Shown: positions 42,824-51,818 of the stretch, piece after piece
Layout: the number at the start of each line of letters is the position of its first letter
How positions within the stretch are numbered: position 1 is the stretch's first letter
Assembly (NCBI GenBank): GCA_934343805.1
Contig: CAKRIN010000010.1
Coordinates: 29,482-93,481, forward strand
Reading direction: 5' to 3'
DNA: 64,000 bases
DNA from: an uncultured Lachnospira sp.
GTDB lineage: Bacteria; Bacillota; Clostridia; Lachnospirales; Lachnospiraceae
The notes under the pieces: model-generated
Seen by the model: the letters and a program-made list of their open reading frames with translations, nothing else
Told to the model about the DNA's origin: nothing
Database searches by the model: none
Position numbers and translations under genes: made by a program

Positions 42824-43735
42824 TTACTTGTTGTCTTCATAAAATATCTTAACCGGATAAAGCACCCCATCACGGAATTCATATACACCGATAAAACATT
42901 TATCAGCATCATACACTCTGTATCTCTCATTATCATTGATTGCAGAATCTGCAGGTATCTGTTCTCTTGACAGCTTATTGCCATTGTGAAGATACCGGCT
43001 GTATTCTTCTGCAAATATTATCTCCTGATAATCACTAAATATCTTATCTATGCCAGTTATCCTGTCTTCTATTTCACCTTTTAACACAAGAGCTGATATC
43101 TGGTTAAGTGTAAGTGTGTCGTCAAGCTTGAATTCACCTACACGTGTTCTTGTAAGCTTCATCATACATGCACCACACCCAAGCTTCTTACCTATATCAT
43201 CACATAATGACCTGATATAAGTTCCCTTCGAACAGTCAACAGTAATAGTAACCGTCTTCTGTTTATCAGAAAGATTGATATCATTCACCCTTAATGTATT
43301 AATATGGACAATTCTTGGTTTTCTTTCAATCTCAATACCTTTTCTTGCAAGCTCATAAAGCTTCTGTCCATTATACTTTAAAGCTGAATACATAGGTGGT
43401 ATCTGTTCATACTCACCTATAAATTCGTTACATGCTTTAAGGACATCAACTTCACTCACATTAACCTCTGACTGGGAAACAATTTTCCCTGATATATCAA
43501 GGGTATCTGTCGTTGTGCCAAGAAGCATTTCAGCCTCATAAGTTTTTCCCCAGTCAGTTATAAGATCACACAGCTTTGTAGCCTTGCCGATACACACCGG
43601 AAGCACCCCGACCGCATCAGGGTCAAGTGTGCCTGTGTGACCAATTTTTTTAGTTTTAAGTATTCCCCGAAGCTTTGCAACTACATCATGAGATGTAAAT
43701 CCCTGCTCCTTATATACATTTAAAACGCCATTCAT
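42824..43735 (-). CDS. truB: tRNA pseudouridine(55) synthase
   Basis: TruB forms pseudouridine 55 in the T loop of tRNAs. The 303-residue protein has GVLNVYKEQGFTSHDVV at the start and KIGHTGTLDPDAVGVLPVCI with the catalytic Asp in GTLDPDA. The C-terminal PUA-like region runs from about 230 to the end. Its ATG overlaps the nrnA stop (four bases), so translation is coupled. Order with rbfA and ribF is standard. Confidence 0.95.
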   Translation of the reverse strand: MNGVLNVYKEQGFTSHDVVAKLRGILKTKKIGHTGTLDPDAVGVLPVCIGKATKLCDLITDWGKTYEAEMLLGTTTDTLDISGKIVSQSEVNVSEVDVLKACNEFIGEYEQIPPMYSALKYNGQKLYELARKGIEIERKPRIVHINTLRVNDINLSDKQKTVTITVDCSKGTYIRSLCDDIGKKLGCGACMMKLTRTRVGEFKLDDTLTLNQISALVLKGEIEDRITGIDKIFSDYQEIIFAEEYSRYLHNGNKLSREQIPADSAINDNERYRVYDADKCFIGVYEFRDGVLYPVKIFYEDNK

Positions 43736-44688
43736 GCATTATCCTCATTATACTGCTGCTCAATCATTTCACCAATCTTATTAACAATACTGTGGACATT
43801 ACCTCTGGCAGAAAATCCTGCTGCCCTCACATGTCCTCCACCGCCAAATGCTGTGGCAATTCTCGCAACATCAATTATTTTCTTTGAACGAAGACTTACT
43901 TTATATTCATCCTTATCTGTCTCATAAAGGAATATAGCCACTTCAACTCCGTCTGTTAAGCGTAACTGCTCAATAATCCCACCAAGCTCTTTACCAGTGA
44001 CACCATAGAAATTCATTTCTTCAATAGAGACGCTTGAAAATATACATCTGCCATCATAAAATAACACACTTTCAAGTAAAGCCCTTCCAAGAATCTGATT
44101 CTGTATATAACTCTTCTTATAAAAGCTGTTATCAATGATATCAGAATAATCAATTCCCATCTCCATCATCTTTCCAGCGATATCCATGGTTCTTCTTGAT
44201 GTGCAGCTGTACTTAAACACCCCTGTATCATGGATTATTCCTGTATATATGCACTCTGCAACATTCTTATCAACCTTATCCTCGTCAAATGTTGTATAAA
44301 GAACCTCACATGCTGAACTTGACTGTGGTTCCACAAGATTAACATCAGCAAATGAATCATTGCTTATATGATGATCTATGCAGATAGTCTTATCAGCATT
44401 TTCAAAGCAGCTCATAAATGGTTCTATCCTGTCCATTGAACTGCAGTCAAGTACTACGAATAAATCAAAATGCTTATCCTCAGCCTCATGCTTAATATCA
44501 TTAATACCAGATAAATAATTAAATTCATCTGACGGCTTTTCAAGATAAACAGTAACCTGGCACTCAGGAAGATTCTTCCTGATATAATTATATAAACCTA
44601 ATGTTGAACCAACACAGTCACCATCAGGACGGATATGTCCTGTGATACCTATAACCTTTGCATGTCCGATTTCTTCAATAATATTCAT
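43732..44688 (-). CDS. nrnA: DHH-family phosphoesterase (NrnA-like nanoRNase/pAp phosphatase)
   Basis: The 318-residue protein has the DHH signature FVVLDCSSMDRI and CIDHHISN, plus an N-terminal HIRPDGDCVGSTLGLY (DxD metal site) and a C-terminal DHHA1 domain with GGGGHVRAAGFSARG. Its relatives degrade very short RNAs and pAp. It sits between rbfA and truB as in Firmicutes. Function is inferred from family and position, not from a test here. Confidence 0.9.
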   Translation of the reverse strand: MNIIEEIGHAKVIGITGHIRPDGDCVGSTLGLYNYIRKNLPECQVTVYLEKPSDEFNYLSGINDIKHEAEDKHFDLFVVLDCSSMDRIEPFMSCFENADKTICIDHHISNDSFADVNLVEPQSSSACEVLYTTFDEDKVDKNVAECIYTGIIHDTGVFKYSCTSRRTMDIAGKMMEMGIDYSDIIDNSFYKKSYIQNQILGRALLESVLFYDGRCIFSSVSIEEMNFYGVTGKELGGIIEQLRLTDGVEVAIFLYETDKDEYKVSLRSKKIIDVARIATAFGGGGHVRAAGFSARGNVHSIVNKIGEMIEQQYNEDNA

Positions 44689-44699
44689 GACTAACCTCT

Positions 44700-45092
44700 T
44701 TATTCTGTCTCGTCTTCAACCTCAACGTGCATCTTATTATCATGTTCTGTAACTTCATCAATAAGCTTAGACATATTAATACCATACTCAATTGACTGAT
44801 CAAGAATGAATCTGATTTCAGGAGTATTTCTTAAATTGACAGTTCTTGCAAGCTGTCTTCTTATATATCCTTCTGCACTCTTAAGACCTGCAATTGTATC
44901 CTGTTGCGACTTTTCATCTCCCAGAACACTTATATATGCCTTACATGTCTTAAGGTCAGGAGCGACCTCAACCGCTACAACCGAAGTCATAGGGTTGATT
45001 CTAGGGTCTTTAATCTCGCTTCTGATTATATTACTTAACTCTTTTAATACCTCACCATTAATGCGGGTATTTTTCACACTATTTTTACGCAT
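44700..45092 (-). CDS. rbfA: Ribosome-binding factor A
   Basis: RbfA helps mature the 30S subunit near the 5' end of 16S rRNA. The 130-residue KH-like protein has VLKELSNIIRSEIKDPRI and SVVAVEVAPDLKTCKAYISV, the family core. I used the ATG at 45092 with GGAG five bases upstream; the longer start at 45107 (TTG) overlaps the ribosome site. It follows infB by 26 bases. Confidence 0.92.
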   Translation of the reverse strand: MRKNSVKNTRINGEVLKELSNIIRSEIKDPRINPMTSVVAVEVAPDLKTCKAYISVLGDEKSQQDTIAGLKSAEGYIRRQLARTVNLRNTPEIRFILDQSIEYGINMSKLIDEVTEHDNKMHVEVEDETE

Positions 45093-45118
45093 ATATTCTC
45101 CAAACAAAAACTTAAATA

Positions 45119-47974
45119 CTATCTTGGTACTTCAACCATAATGTGAGCCTCAATCATATCTTCTGGCTGGATATCATTGAACTTGTCGAATACCATACCA
45201 CACTCAGTACCAGCCTTGATTTCCTTAACTTCATCCTTAAAATGCTTAAGAGATGCGATAGGTCCTTCATATATCTTATCACTGCCTCTTGTAATTCTTA
45301 CTACTGAGTCTCTGGTAATTCTTCCTTCTTCAACTATACAACCAGCAATATTACCAACTCCTGAAGCCTTGAATATCTGCATGATTCTTGCATGACCGAT
45401 AATCTTTTCTTCATAGATAGGTTCAAGCATTCCCTTAAGTGCTGCTTCAACATCTTCAATAGCATTGTAAATAACGCTATAAAGTCTTAAATCAACCTTT
45501 TCTCTCTCTGCTACTATTCTGGCCTGATTATCAGGTTTAACATTAAATGCAATGATTATAGCATTAGAAGCAGATGCAAGTACTACATCGGATTCATTAA
45601 CATTACCAACACCGCCATGAATTACCTTAACAACAACTTCTTCATTGGAAAGTCTTACAAGACTTGACTTGACAGCCTCAACAGAACCCTGTACGTCAGC
45701 CTTGATAATGATATTAAGTTCCTTCATATTACCAGCCTGAATCTGCTCAAAGAGTGCATCAAGAGATACCTTATGCTTAGTATCATCAAGAAGTTTCTTT
45801 CTTCCCTCACTGATAAATGTCTCTGCTGTACTTCTTGCTTCTTTCTCAGAATCAGCAGCCATAATAATTTCTCCGGCATTAGGAACATCATTAAGACCAA
45901 GAATCTCAACAGGAGTAGATGGTCCGGCAACCTTAACTCTGTTACCCTTATCATCAATCATTGCTCTTATCTTACCATAGCATGAGCCTGCTGATACTGC
46001 ATCTCCAACATGAAGAGTACCCTTCTGTACAAGAATAGATGCTACCGGACCACGTCCCTTATCAAGCTCAGCCTCGATAACAATACCTCTTGCCTTTCTG
46101 TCCGGATTAGCCTTAAGTTCATTAACCTCAGCTGTAAGAAGAATCATTTCAAGAAGTTCATCTATACCTTCCTTAGTATGTGCAGATACTGGAACAAATG
46201 TAGTTGATCCACCCCAGTCTTCTGCTATAAGTCCATATTCAGTAAGTTCCTGTTTTACCTTCTCAACATTGGCATTTGGCTTATCTATTTTATTAACAGC
46301 AACAATAATTTCAACACCTGCTGCCTTAGCATGATTGATAGCTTCTATTGTCTGTGGCATAACACCATCATCAGCAGCTACTACAAGAATAGCAATATCA
46401 GTAGCCTGAGCTCCTCTCATTCTCATAGCTGTGAAAGCTTCATGTCCAGGTGTATCAAGGAATGTGATAAGATTTCCATGTACATTTACCTGATAAGCAC
46501 CAATCTTCTGTGTGATTCCACCTGACTCCTTAGCTGTTACATGAGTTTCTCTGATTGCATCAAGTAATGAAGTCTTACCATGATCAACGTGTCCCATAAC
46601 GCAGACAACTGGTGGTCTTGGTACAAGCTTATCCTCTGGTTCTTCATCTTCCTTAAGAAGTTCTGCAATAACGTCAATCTTCTCTTCATGCTCACAGATA
46701 CAGTTAAACTCAAGAGCAATCTCTTCAGCTGCATCATAATCAATTTCTTCGTTGATAGTAACAACCTTACCCTGTAAGAATAACTTCTTAACAAGTGCCG
46801 CAGGTGCGACCTTCATCTTGTCAGCAAGTTCCTTGATTGTAAGAGTATCTGGAAGAACAAGCTGCTTGATTGTTTCTTCTTCCTTCTCCTTCTTCTCAGG
46901 CTTTGTCATAGGCTTCTTCTCAAATCTGCTGTTTGCAAATTTAAGATTTTCTTTTGCCTCATTATCTCTCTTTCTGTCATTCTTCTTGCTGTCTATTCTT
47001 GAATCATGTCTTCTTGAATCTGGCTTAGCTGAGAAATCAAATTCTTCCTTAGGTGCAGAATCTCTTCTGTCATTATTACGTCTCTGACCACCATTAAAGC
47101 CATTACGATTCTGATCATTATCCTTCTTAAATCCGCCATTGCCAGACTGGTTATTTCTGTCATTTCTGAATCCGCCATTGTTACGGTCATTGTTTCTATA
47201 ACCGCCATTATTATCGCGGTTACCATAGCCACCATTGTTGCGGTCATTATTTCTGTAACCACCATTGTTATCGCGGCTGCCTCCGTTGTTACGATCATTG
47301 TTTCTGTAACCATTATTATCACGGCTGCCATAACCACCATTGCCGCGGTCGTTATTTCTGTAACCATTATTATCACGGTTACCGCCATTGTTACGATCAT
47401 TATTTCTATAGCCATTATTATCGCGATTTCCATAGCCGCCATTGCCACGATCATTATTTCTGTAGCCATTATTATCACGATTTCCATAGCCGCCATTGCC
47501 ACGATCATTATTTCTATAGCCATTATTATCGCGATTGCCGTAGCTGCCGTTACCACGGTCATTGTTTCTGTAGCCATTGTTATCACGATTCTGACCATCT
47601 CTGTTATTATCTCTTCTTGTGTTCTTATCCCTTGAACTGTTCTGTGGGAAATACACCTGTGAGATATGCTTTTTATCATCTGCATTGCCAGCTTTATTCT
47701 GTGATCCCTGTCCTGCCTGCTTTGGAGACTGAACCTGCTGCTTGTTATCTTTGTTTTCAGGCTTAACAGATTGTGCCTGCTTAGCTGGCTGCTCTGATGA
47801 TTTACTTTCAGCCTTAGGTGCTGGAGAAAACTTCTTTCTTACCTTTGATACTTCCTCATCCGTAAGTCCGCTTACAGACTTGTAAGTCTTCTCACTGCTG
47901 CTAAGCATATCAGTTATATCCTTTGATGTTATATTTAACTCTTTTGCCAATTCATGTACTCTCATATTTGCCAT
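45119..47974 (-). CDS. infB: Translation initiation factor IF-2 with an expanded repeat N-terminus
   Basis: IF-2 brings initiator tRNA to the 30S subunit using GTP. The 951-residue protein has an N-terminal IF2_N helix motif (HELAKELNITSKDITDMLS), a long low-complexity region (about 50-330), a second IF2_N domain (about 370-420), and the GTPase: GHVDHGKTSLLDAIRET, DTPGHEAFTAMRMRGA and NKIDKP-type AVNKIDKPNANV. Domains II-IV follow to the end. Residues 129-266 hold about eight copies of a 16-19-residue Asn/Arg/Asp/Gly/Tyr unit centred on RDNNGYRNNDR, far longer than usual. Starts ATG in the ylxQ-infB order. Confidence 0.96.
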   Translation of the reverse strand: MANMRVHELAKELNITSKDITDMLSSSEKTYKSVSGLTDEEVSKVRKKFSPAPKAESKSSEQPAKQAQSVKPENKDNKQQVQSPKQAGQGSQNKAGNADDKKHISQVYFPQNSSRDKNTRRDNNRDGQNRDNNGYRNNDRGNGSYGNRDNNGYRNNDRGNGGYGNRDNNGYRNNDRGNGGYGNRDNNGYRNNDRNNGGNRDNNGYRNNDRGNGGYGSRDNNGYRNNDRNNGGSRDNNGGYRNNDRNNGGYGNRDNNGGYRNNDRNNGGFRNDRNNQSGNGGFKKDNDQNRNGFNGGQRRNNDRRDSAPKEEFDFSAKPDSRRHDSRIDSKKNDRKRDNEAKENLKFANSRFEKKPMTKPEKKEKEEETIKQLVLPDTLTIKELADKMKVAPAALVKKLFLQGKVVTINEEIDYDAAEEIALEFNCICEHEEKIDVIAELLKEDEEPEDKLVPRPPVVCVMGHVDHGKTSLLDAIRETHVTAKESGGITQKIGAYQVNVHGNLITFLDTPGHEAFTAMRMRGAQATDIAILVVAADDGVMPQTIEAINHAKAAGVEIIVAVNKIDKPNANVEKVKQELTEYGLIAEDWGGSTTFVPVSAHTKEGIDELLEMILLTAEVNELKANPDRKARGIVIEAELDKGRGPVASILVQKGTLHVGDAVSAGSCYGKIRAMIDDKGNRVKVAGPSTPVEILGLNDVPNAGEIIMAADSEKEARSTAETFISEGRKKLLDDTKHKVSLDALFEQIQAGNMKELNIIIKADVQGSVEAVKSSLVRLSNEEVVVKVIHGGVGNVNESDVVLASASNAIIIAFNVKPDNQARIVAEREKVDLRLYSVIYNAIEDVEAALKGMLEPIYEEKIIGHARIMQIFKASGVGNIAGCIVEEGRITRDSVVRITRGSDKIYEGPIASLKHFKDEVKEIKAGTECGMVFDKFNDIQPEDMIEAHIMVEVPR
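47176..47590. repeat. Tandem coding repeat in infB
   Basis: About eight copies of a 48-57-bp unit encode RDNN(G)GYRNNDR plus a spacer such as GNGGYGN or NNGG. Copies differ by synonymous and a few coding changes (Gly/Asn, Asn/Ser). It is in frame throughout. Confidence 0.9.
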
Positions 47975-48009
47975 TTAACCTCTTTTCTAAATAATCTCCA
48001 TTCCAGAGA

Positions 48010-48327
48010 TTATTCCAAACCCTGTTCAAAATATTTTCCTATTGTTTTTGCAAATCCCTCATCAAGAATTGCAAGTGATGCTCTGAATTCTTTACCTATT
48101 GCATGCCCAAGAATTTCCTTTTCACTGAAAAAATGTATTGGCACCTTATAAAAGCTGCACATATCCGAAAACATTTTTTTAGTATTATCAGATGAATCAT
48201 ACGCCACTATAACGCGGAATGCTTTTCCTGTCTTAACTGCTTTCTCTGTTGAGAACTCTCCACTGACTACTTTGCCAGCTTTCTGTGCAAGACCTATCAT
48301 GTTAAGAACTTTCTGTCTGTTATCCAA
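48010..48327 (-). CDS. YlxQ, L7Ae/L30e-family RNA-binding protein
   Basis: The 105-residue protein has the L7Ae fold: LNMIGLAQKAGKVVSGE near residue 8 and FRVIVAYDSSDNTKK near 37. It is likely an RNA kink-turn binder associated with ribosome or RNase P; its exact role is unsettled. It starts with TTG at 48327, overlapping the ylxR stop by eight bases. Position between ylxR and infB is conserved in Firmicutes. Confidence 0.88.
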   Translation of the reverse strand: MDNRQKVLNMIGLAQKAGKVVSGEFSTEKAVKTGKAFRVIVAYDSSDNTKKMFSDMCSFYKVPIHFFSEKEILGHAIGKEFRASLAILDEGFAKTIGKYFEQGLE

Positions 48328-48592
48328 TATTATTCAGCTCCTTTTTTAATTCATCATAGATACTCTCATCTATTGCCATCTTGAAAGACCTCTCAAGTCC
48401 CTTAGTCTTAAATGCTTTAGCAAGACAATCTTCATTGGCACATACGTAAGCCCCTCTTCCGTTTTTCTTTCCAGTAGTATCTATAATAATTGTTTCTTCC
48501 TGTGTCTTTAAGATTCTGATAAGTTCCTTCTTATCTTTCATCTGTCCACATCCGATACATTTTCTTTGTGGAATCTTCTTTACTGTTGCCAC
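48320..48592 (-). CDS. rnpM: YlxR / RnpM, RNase P modulator-type protein
   Basis: The 90-residue basic protein has IPQRKCIGCGQMKDKKELIR and GRGAYVCANEDCLAKAF, the DUF448 signature, with two paired Cys. The homologue in Bacillus binds the RNase P RNA and lowers its activity. GTG start after AGGAG. Short spacing and overlap in the nusA-infB operon support co-translation. Confidence 0.88.
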   Translation of the reverse strand: MATVKKIPQRKCIGCGQMKDKKELIRILKTQEETIIIDTTGKKNGRGAYVCANEDCLAKAFKTKGLERSFKMAIDESIYDELKKELNNIG

Positions 48593-48611
48593 TTTGCATC
48601 ACTCCTAATAA

Positions 48612-49760
48612 TTATTCTTCTTCAAGGCTTATCTCAGATGGTTCAACATATTCTTCATCAAAGTTCTCTGTTTCCTCTGATGACTCTTCTGAATCAGCCT
48701 CACTTTTAATATCAATTCCATATCCTGTAAGTTTAGCAGCAAGTCTTACATTCTGTCCCTGCTTTCCAATTGCAAGTGAAAGCTGCTGTTCTGAAACAAC
48801 AATCTTAGCCTTCTTTTCCTCGTCATCTGCAACAGCTGAAACAACCTTAGCCGGACTTAACGCATTTACAATAAGCTGTGCTGAGTTGCTGTCCCACTCG
48901 ATAATATCAATCTGCTCATTACCAAGCTCATTAACAATAGCTTTAACTCTTGCTCCATTGATACCAACACATGCACCAACAGGATCAACATTAGCAACAT
49001 TGGCTCTGACTGCCATCTTTGTTCTTGAGCCAGCTTCTCTTGCAATGCCCATAATCTCAACAACGCCGTCTTTGATTTCTGTAACTTCTTCTTCAAAAAG
49101 CTTCTTTACAAGCTCCTGTGACTTTCTTGAAACTCTTACAACAGGACCATTCTTTTCTCTGTTAATTACATCAACGACATAAAGTTTAATTCTGTCACCT
49201 GGCTTAAATTCTTTATCTTTGAACTTATCATCTGCCTTTAATACTGTCTGGATTCTTCCTATATCAATCGTAAGATCTCCATTTTCATTAACTCTCTGCA
49301 CAACACCAGTAATAAGTTCTTTTACCTTTGAATGATATTCCTTATAAAGTGCATCCTTCTCCTGCTCCCTGATAGTCTGTACTATTGTATTCTTTGCATT
49401 CTTTGCTGCCTTTCTTGAAAATTCATCAGACTTAACTTCTACAGTGATAACATCTCCAATCTGACAGTCCGGTTTAATCTTTCTTGCATCTTCAATAGCA
49501 ATATCTGTTCCTGACACATACTTTTCTTTCTTATTATCTCTATTTTCTGGAACTATAACCTTCTCTACAACAGTTCTGTCTGAATATATATGAAAATCCC
49601 CTGTCTTTCTGTCCAGCTCAACACGTCCATTATCTGCCTTATCAAACTCAGCCTTATACTCATCCATAAGAGACTTTTCGATAGCTGCAAACATAATCTC
49701 TTTGTCGATTCCATTCTCCTTCTCAAGAGCATCAAGTGCCATAATTAATTCCTTATTCAT
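48612..49760 (-). CDS. nusA: Transcription termination/antitermination factor NusA
   Basis: NusA binds RNA polymerase and nascent RNA. The 382-residue protein has the NTD (about 1-130; LMDEYKAEFDK), an S1 domain (about 135-200; ITGVVQRVNENGDLTID), and two KH domains (about 210-340; VDPVGACVGINGARVKAI and ALSPAKVVSAVAD). An acidic tail (SEESSEETENFDEEYVEPSE) ends it, without AR repeats. I used the ATG at 49760 (after GGAGG at 11 bases); the longer start lacks this site. It follows rimP by 25 bases. Confidence 0.95.
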   Translation of the reverse strand: MNKELIMALDALEKENGIDKEIMFAAIEKSLMDEYKAEFDKADNGRVELDRKTGDFHIYSDRTVVEKVIVPENRDNKKEKYVSGTDIAIEDARKIKPDCQIGDVITVEVKSDEFSRKAAKNAKNTIVQTIREQEKDALYKEYHSKVKELITGVVQRVNENGDLTIDIGRIQTVLKADDKFKDKEFKPGDRIKLYVVDVINREKNGPVVRVSRKSQELVKKLFEEEVTEIKDGVVEIMGIAREAGSRTKMAVRANVANVDPVGACVGINGARVKAIVNELGNEQIDIIEWDSNSAQLIVNALSPAKVVSAVADDEEKKAKIVVSEQQLSLAIGKQGQNVRLAAKLTGYGIDIKSEADSEESSEETENFDEEYVEPSEISLEEE

Positions 49761-49785
49761 TGCTTTCTTATCCTCCAAAATATTT

Positions 49786-50256
49786 TTATGCTTCATCTAC
49801 AAACGCCCATCTGATCATTGCCAGATTGCTTCTGTCAAACTTCTTATTCTCGCCATCTATACTAATTGTTACCGTATCTTTATCATATTCTGTAAGAATA
49901 CCAGAATATTCCTTAGACTTATCCACAGCTGCAAATAATTTAATTTCGATCATTCGACCTATGCTTTTTTCATAATCTTTTTCTTTCTTTAATGGTCTTG
50001 TAAGTCCCGGAGAACTCACTTCAAATATATACTGTCCATCTATATAATTCTCTCTGTCCAGTATCTCATTAAATTCTCTGCTCACGCTCTGGCAGTCATC
50101 AATAGTTACCCCGCCTTCCTTATCAATATAAACGCGAAGGTACCAGTCACTTCCTTCTTTCACGTAGTCAACATCAAAAAGTTCAACACCATTAGCTTTA
50201 ACAACCGGTTCAATCAGCTCAGCTGTCTTAGCTTCGTAGCTTTCTCTTTTTCCCAT
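49786..50256 (-). CDS. rimP: Ribosome maturation factor RimP
   Basis: RimP helps assemble the 30S subunit. The 156-residue protein has the DUF150 fold: YVKEGSDWYLRVYIDKEGG, IDDCQSVSREFNEILDREN, and YIFEVSSPGLTRPLKKEKDY (SSPGLxRPL signature). The ATG at 50256 has AAGGGTGAG upstream; a longer open frame upstream crosses the tRNA gene and is rejected. The C-terminal segment RSNLAMIRWAFVDEA matches the second domain. Confidence 0.94.
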   Translation of the reverse strand: MGKRESYEAKTAELIEPVVKANGVELFDVDYVKEGSDWYLRVYIDKEGGVTIDDCQSVSREFNEILDRENYIDGQYIFEVSSPGLTRPLKKEKDYEKSIGRMIEIKLFAAVDKSKEYSGILTEYDKDTVTISIDGENKKFDRSNLAMIRWAFVDEA

Positions 50257-50302
50257 GCAGTACTCACCCTTTCTAAAATATTCAGTTTTCTTATATATGA
50301 AT

Positions 50303-50332
50303 GAAAGAGTGGACATTTCTGCCCACTCTTTC
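50303..50332 (-). terminator. Hairpin downstream of tRNA-Glu
   Basis: Minus-strand GAAAGAGTGGGCA pairs with TGTCCACTCTTTC (one wobble), then CATTCATA. The arm itself ends in TTTC. It may stop most tRNA transcripts before rimP; read-through would supply the downstream operon. Confidence 0.7.
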
Positions 50333-50346
50333 CGAATCACATATAG

Positions 50347-50418
50347 TAGCTTGTAGGGGAATCGAACCCCTGATTCCGCCGTGAGAGGGCGGCGTCTTAG
50401 CCTCTTGACCAACAAGCC
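50347..50418 (-). tRNA. tRNA-Glu (anticodon CTC)
   Basis: The 72-base cloverleaf has acceptor GGCTTGT/ACAAGCT (G1 pairs with U72), D arm GTCAAGAGGCTAAGAC, anticodon stem CCGCC/GGCGG with loop CTCTCAC (anticodon CTC, reading GAG), variable AATC, and T arm AGGGGTTCGATTCCCCT. Discriminator is A. CCA is not encoded. The Glu-type D arm and the TCAAG pattern fit. Confidence 0.92.
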
Positions 50419-50459
50419 ATAACCTGTGTCGTGCAGTTGTTTACCGCAACAACAATAAT

Positions 50460-50488
50460 ATCTTAACTCAATTATTGAAATCCGTCAA
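50460..50488 (-). promoter_or_regulatory. tRNA-Glu / rimP operon promoter
   Basis: TTGACG (50483-50488) and TAAGAT (50460-50465) on the minus strand are 17 bases apart, 42 bases upstream of the tRNA. This is a good housekeeping promoter. Confidence 0.8.
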
Positions 50489-50582
50489 GCACTTTTTTGA
50501 ATTTTTTTAATTTTTTTTACAAAAATCATACAAAGCCCTCAAAAAAGCGCTCAAATACTGGTTTTCAAAACTATTAACAATC

Positions 50583-51059
50583 TTATGCAAAACTAAAAAT
50601 TGCTGTAAATACTCCCGCACTTGCAATTCCCATAATCACTCCTGCAAGTAAAACTCCTAGTAAAACGGCTATTACACTTTTCTTAAATCCCATATCAAGA
50701 AAACTTGCAGCAAGTGTTCCTGTCCATGCGCCTGTTCCCGGAAGTGGAATTCCAACAAAAAGTAATAACGCTACAAAAAGACCTCTTCCAGCCTTCTCCT
50801 TAAGCTTTTCTCCACCTTTGTGTCCTTTTTCAATACAGAAGGTAAAGAATTTGCCAATATATTTCTTATCCTTTCCCCACTCAAGGACCTTTCTTGCAAA
50901 AAGATAAATAACAGGAACCGGAAGCATATTCCCAATCACACACACAATATATGACTGTAATAAAGGCAGCTGGAATCCCTGTGAGATAATTATAGAACCT
51001 CTCAATTCAACAAGCGGCACCATAGAAACAAGAAAAATATACAAATACTTTTTAAACAT
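50583..51059 (-). CDS. COG2426 small multidrug export family membrane protein
   Basis: The 158-residue protein has about four membrane helices and the family pattern MVPLVELRGSIIISQG at the start, with GIPLPGTGAWTGTLAASFL in the second half. It resembles the PF06695 (Sm_multidrug_ex) family. A transport role has been assigned by name only. It ends 95 bases before the tRNA promoter; the interval is AT-rich with no terminator I can define. Confidence 0.78.
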   Translation of the reverse strand: MFKKYLYIFLVSMVPLVELRGSIIISQGFQLPLLQSYIVCVIGNMLPVPVIYLFARKVLEWGKDKKYIGKFFTFCIEKGHKGGEKLKEKAGRGLFVALLLFVGIPLPGTGAWTGTLAASFLDMGFKKSVIAVLLGVLLAGVIMGIASAGVFTAIFSFA

Positions 51060-51131
51060 ACTATCTCCTACTTAATATTAATTATAGACAGTTATTGATA
51101 ATACAGAACATTCTTAAAAAAATCAAGCACA

Positions 51132-51806
51132 TTATATATTCTCTATCTGCCAGTCAATTGGTTCTGCCCCATTAGCCTTTAAAAATTCATTGCACTGGCT
51201 GAAATGTTTACAGCCAAAAAAACCTCTGTACGCAGATAACGGACTCGGATGTGGTGCTTTAAGAATAAGATGTTTCGGATTATTAAGCATTGACGCTTTC
51301 CTCTGTGCAGGTGAGCCCCACAGCATATACACAATAGGTCTGTCCTGCATATTGACAGCATTAATAACAGCATCCGTAAACTGCTCCCAACCATGTCCCT
51401 GATGGGAATTAGCCTGATGCGCTCTTACAGTAAGCACTGTGTTAAGCATAAGCACTCCCTGGTCAGCCCATTTCTTAAGATACCCGTTATTAGGGATATA
51501 ACACCCACAGTCGTCATGCAGTTCCTTGTATATATTCTTAAGTGAAGGAGGCGCTTCCTCTCCCGGAAGTACCGAGAAAGACAATCCATGTGCCTGGTGT
51601 ACATTATGATAAGGATCCTGTCCCAGAATCAGCACCTTGACCTTGCTAAGCGGAGTAAAATGAAATGCATTAAATATATCATCCGCTGGCGGATATACAA
51701 CACATTTGCTGTATTCATCTTTAACAAATGTAAAAAGTTCTTTGTAATATGGTTTGCCAAATTCTTCTTTTATAGCTGGCAGCCAGTCATTATCTATCAT
51801 TGCCAT
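51132..51806 (-). CDS. ung: Uracil-DNA glycosylase
   Basis: Ung removes uracil from DNA. The 224-residue protein has VLILGQDPYHNVHQAHGLSF (motif A, catalytic Asp and Gln), VLMLNTVLTV, and the minor-groove motif APHPSPLSAYRGFFGCKHFS (HPSPLS). All key residues are in place. RBS AGGAGG at eight bases. It is 12 bases after hisF and could be in its operon; function is unrelated. Confidence 0.96.
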   Translation of the reverse strand: MAMIDNDWLPAIKEEFGKPYYKELFTFVKDEYSKCVVYPPADDIFNAFHFTPLSKVKVLILGQDPYHNVHQAHGLSFSVLPGEEAPPSLKNIYKELHDDCGCYIPNNGYLKKWADQGVLMLNTVLTVRAHQANSHQGHGWEQFTDAVINAVNMQDRPIVYMLWGSPAQRKASMLNNPKHLILKAPHPSPLSAYRGFFGCKHFSQCNEFLKANGAEPIDWQIENI

Positions 51807-51818
51807 AACATATTCCTC

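Noticed and set aside
47176..47590. CRISPR-like array
   Set aside because: The repeats are in frame inside infB, vary in sequence and have no unique spacers.
46993..47685. 230-codon ORF of Met/Ile/Thr-rich sequence in another frame of infB
   Set aside because: It is the repeat region of infB read out of frame; low complexity, no ribosome site and the infB frame is clearly the real one.
50257..50415. Longer N-terminus for RimP
   Set aside because: The extension is read through tRNA-Glu and its terminator; the ATG at 50256 has a good ribosome site and fits the family.
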